From positions 1 to 7,332 of the forward strand of contig CAZJAD010000107.1 in the NCBI GenBank assembly GCA_964543855.1: a DNA stretch of 7,332 nt, read 5' to 3'. The stretch comes from CAZJAD01 sp964543855 (lineage in GTDB: Bacteria; Electryoneota; RPQS01; DYHQ01). The notes under the pieces are model-generated. The model saw only the letters and a list, made by a program, of their open reading frames with translations, had not been told where the DNA came from and searched no databases. Made by a program: the position numbers and the translations under genes. Positions 5,148 to 7,332 of the stretch are shown in pieces (the first letter of the stretch is position 1; every line of letters begins with the position of its first letter).

Positions 5148-7133
5148 ATGCTGAGGAAAGTATTCGTTCTACTACTCGTGGGCGCAGTAGGAGTCAGCTT
5201 GCTTTGGGCAGCGCCGGAGAGAGCGCTTGACAAGCAGAGGCTGGCCTATAATGTCTCGACGAGGGGTGGCTCTGGCGACCTGCAAATCAACGCTCGCACT
5301 GCGCCGTGGCGACCCGTTCGCCGGTCCTTAGATGACCCTATCGGAACTCTCTACATGGCGGGATCGACTTGGTATGACTACCAGCACAATGGGACCGCCG
5401 GCAAGATGATCAGTGCGGATGCTTCCGGCAAGGTTTCCATCGTGTGGATGAATGCCTTGGACGAAGCCCTCGCCAATCGTTATGTCTATTACAATGTCTG
5501 GGACCTCGATCTCTGGGCCTTCATGTATGACACCATTGGCATACGTGTTGATGCGTCACAGCGCGGGGGTTATGTGAGCCAGACAACGATGGATGACGGA
5601 TTCTGTTTTCCGGGATTCCACCAGGTTCTCAGTGACCTTGGCCACTGTGCTTCATCGATCGACTATATCGCTTACATAGACGCCTTCACGACGGTCGAGC
5701 CCGAGTATTGCTATGAGGGGGGAAGCGATATGGAGATCATTTGGCCGAAGATTGACATGGACATCAACGGCGTTTTGCACATGATGGCGTCCGAGAATCC
5801 TCGCAACGGTGAGGCGGGTTGGCCGCAGCGGAACTACTACTCCCGAGGCGTGCCGGAATTCGACCTTCAGGGATTCGGGATCGATATTCACTGGGACCCG
5901 ATGGACTGCGGAGGATTGCAGATATGGGATACGGTCATGACGATTGCACCCGATGTCGCCTGCTCGCGGCACTCCGACCGCGTCGCGGTTGCGTGGTGCC
6001 AGCCCATGTTCGAGATAACCGAGATGCAGACGACCTACACGCAGTGGGATAACGCGATTTATCTGCGCATCTCGGAGGATGGAGGGCTCAACTGGGGTGA
6101 GCGTATCGATGTCACGCAGTGGACGGAGCCGGATCTGGACTGCCTGGAATCCGGAGGAGACACGCTGATGTGTGACCGTGATACCATGCGGGCGTATACC
6201 GATTGCTCGATCTTGATGGATGAGAACGACTATATCCATATTGCATTTACGACTCCTGCCTACTGGTACTGGTTTCCGGGCGAGGATACGAGCGGCCATT
6301 ACATCACCCCGAACCTTTCGAGGATGTGGCACTGGGGCGAGGATGCCGGTGTCTATAGCCAGGTGGCTGACGGCTGGTACTCAGTCTATGTTGATTGCGG
6401 CGCGTGGCAGCACAATGTGCAGCGTCCCAACCTGGCGATTGATCCGGTGACGGGGTATCTCTACTGTTCTTACATGCGGTATGACACGGCTTATTCGGCA
6501 GGTGGTTTTCCGTTGTCGGACGCGTATGTGACGGTTTCGACGGATAACGGAGTCAACTGGGCCGTCGGGACGAATGTGACGAACACGATGCCCGATGTGA
6601 TTCCAACGCCGGCAGGAGACTGTCTCAATGAGCGCGACATCACGGTGGCGCGGCTCGTAACAGATGGGATTCTGCACATGTCGTACGTGATCGACAGAGA
6701 TGCGGGTGGCCTGCCTCAGGAAGAGGGGATCGCGACATTGAATCCGGTCTATTATCACCGGATTCCGGTGGACGAGATTCCGACCACGCCGCTGATGGAG
6801 AACTATCCGATGCACTACGATTCGAGTGGATGGGTGGACGCACCGGTTCATACTCGGGCGTTGCCGTCTCGGTTTGTCCTGTACCAGAATTATCCGAATC
6901 CTTTCAATCCGACGACGACGCTGCAGTTTGATCTGGCCAGCCGGGCCGTGGTGACGCTGAAGGTCTACAATGTATTGGGCCAGGAGGTGTCGACGCTATT
7001 GGACGATGTGCCATTCTCGGCTGGGGTTCATAAGGTCGAGTTTGACGGATCCGGTTTGGCCTCAGGGGTATACATTTACCGTCTGCTGTCGGATGGTTAT
7101 GTTGCCTCCAAGAAGATGGTGCTGATGAAATAG
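5148..7133 (+). CDS. Secreted Asp-box (BNR/sialidase-like propeller) protein with T9SS type A sorting tail
   Basis: A 661-residue protein. A signal peptide (R3, K4, then a hydrophobic run) ends near residue 21-22 (LLWAAP). Two Asp-box motifs (S/T-x-D-x-G-x-x-W) are visible, SEDGGLNW (309-316) and STDNGVNW (464-471); these mark strand turns in sialidase-type beta-propellers and suggest that fold for about 80-560. Two boxes do not prove sialidase activity: I could not identify the arginine triad or an FRIP-type motif, so a non-catalytic or other glycan-binding role is equally possible. The mature part is rich in cysteine, often as (D/V)DC or CGG, which could form disulfides outside the cell. 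The tail begins QNYPNPFNP (580-588) and ends KKMVLMK, a type A sorting domain. Its leader differs from that of the first two tailed genes. A terminator follows 26 bases after the stop, so it is probably transcribed alone. Confidence 0.92.
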   Translation: MLRKVFVLLLVGAVGVSLLWAAPERALDKQRLAYNVSTRGGSGDLQINARTAPWRPVRRSLDDPIGTLYMAGSTWYDYQHNGTAGKMISADASGKVSIVWMNALDEALANRYVYYNVWDLDLWAFMYDTIGIRVDASQRGGYVSQTTMDDGFCFPGFHQVLSDLGHCASSIDYIAYIDAFTTVEPEYCYEGGSDMEIIWPKIDMDINGVLHMMASENPRNGEAGWPQRNYYSRGVPEFDLQGFGIDIHWDPMDCGGLQIWDTVMTIAPDVACSRHSDRVAVAWCQPMFEITEMQTTYTQWDNAIYLRISEDGGLNWGERIDVTQWTEPDLDCLESGGDTLMCDRDTMRAYTDCSILMDENDYIHIAFTTPAYWYWFPGEDTSGHYITPNLSRMWHWGEDAGVYSQVADGWYSVYVDCGAWQHNVQRPNLAIDPVTGYLYCSYMRYDTAYSAGGFPLSDAYVTVSTDNGVNWAVGTNVTNTMPDVIPTPAGDCLNERDITVARLVTDGILHMSYVIDRDAGGLPQEEGIATLNPVYYHRIPVDEIPTTPLMENYPMHYDSSGWVDAPVHTRALPSRFVLYQNYPNPFNPTTTLQFDLASRAVVTLKVYNVLGQEVSTLLDDVPFSAGVHKVEFDGSGLASGVYIYRLLSDGYVASKKMVLMK

Positions 7134-7159
7134 AGCCAACTGTGGTATCTGGGTTCCCA

Positions 7160-7197
7160 GGGCCAGGTGTGCTTTAGTCCGGCACCTGGCCCCCTTT
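7160..7197 (+). terminator. Rho-independent terminator
   Basis: A perfect 10-bp stem, GGGCCAGGTG (7160-7169) with CACCTGGCCC (7183-7192), has a 13-base loop and is followed by CC and a short TTT then ATA. A smaller TGGG-TT-CCCA palindrome sits just before it (7150-7159). It lies 26 bases after the stop at 7133 and ends transcription before obgE. The T-run is short, but the stem is strong. Confidence 0.8.
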
Positions 7198-7252
7198 ATA
7201 TGTGGGTGATTCCGCCGCGGAGGGGTAATTCCGATTCCAGAGAGTATTCGCT

Positions 7253-7332
7253 GTGAATTTCGTGGATCGCGCGGTGATTTCGGTCAAGGCGGGGGATGGT
7301 GGAAAGGGGTGCGTTTCTTTCCGACGGGAGGC
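7253..7332 (+). CDS. obgE: Obg-family ribosome-associated GTPase, N-terminal start (truncated by window end)
   Basis: The first 26 codons of a gene that runs off the window, read from GTG at 7253: (V/M)NFVDRAVISVKAGDGG, then KGCVSFRRE. This is the highly conserved start of the glycine-rich Obg fold (family pattern: M-FVDEA-I-VKAGDGGNGCVSFRREK). Obg/CgtA is an essential GTPase in 50S ribosome assembly and stress control. GTG is the only reasonable start: an in-frame TAA lies at 7226-7228 with no other start codon between. Shine-Dalgarno signals are odd: a weak AGAGAG (7239-7244) at suitable spacing and a strong GGAGGGG (7219-7225) that is 27 bases away, too far for normal use. The terminator upstream suggests its own promoter within 7198-7252, but none is clear. 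Confidence 0.93.
   Translation, partial: MNFVDRAVISVKAGDGGKGCVSFRRE

Noticed and set aside
5652..6332. 226-codon minus-strand reading frame
   Set aside because: It lies entirely inside the Asp-box gene on the other strand, with arginine- and histidine-rich sequence typical of an antisense shadow and no recognisable domain or ribosome site.

Overview
The window looks like a scaffold from a metagenome-assembled genome of an uncultivated bacterium in or near the FCB (Fibrobacteres-Chlorobi-Bacteroidetes) superphylum. The main reason is that three secreted proteins end in the same kind of C-terminal tail: a (Y/F)PNPFNP motif, then V-YD/N-LG-EV, then ASGVY-YRL, then KKM-L-K. This is the type IX secretion (T9SS type A) sorting / FlgD-Ig-like tail common in candidate phyla of that group. 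The phylum cannot be fixed from this sequence. A run of exactly 100 Ns at 3514-3613 is a scaffold gap. All genes lie on the plus strand.

Layout. (1) 22-1476: a complete secreted protein with seven ~52-residue repeats, probably a beta-propeller, plus a sorting tail. (2) 1564-3513: a secreted FG-GAP/VCBS-type calcium-binding repeat protein with the same tail, cut by the gap about eight codons before its expected end. The two genes share a 55-bp leader with one mismatch, covering the Shine-Dalgarno and the first 11 codons. Their tails are about 84% identical in DNA, but the middle parts are unrelated. (3) 3514-3613: the gap. (4) 3614-4165: the C-terminal 183 residues of a GspF/PilC inner-membrane platform protein, followed by (5) a complete prepilin peptidase (PilD/GspO) at 4206-5003. 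(6) A 144-bp intergenic region with a possible promoter and a GC-rich palindrome leads to (7) 5148-7133, a third secreted protein with two sialidase-type Asp-boxes and a sorting tail. (8) A rho-independent terminator at 7160-7197 separates it from (9) the first 26 codons of the GTPase gene obgE, which starts at 7253 and runs off the window.

How the parts fit together. The GspF/PilC and PilD genes serve assembly of type IV pili or a type II secretion pseudopilus. The three tailed proteins are predicted to be exported by Sec and then sorted to the cell surface or outside by the T9SS. No T9SS machinery gene is visible. The cargo genes and the pilus genes are neighbours, but nothing here shows that they work together. 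obgE is a housekeeping gene in its own transcription unit.

I see no RNA genes, CRISPR array, transposase or phage genes. The most interesting signal is the mosaic pattern of genes 1 and 2: near-identical start, similar end, unrelated passenger. The clearest technical issue is that 100 Ns cannot hold the missing part of the GspF/PilC gene, so the gap size is a placeholder or the join is wrong.
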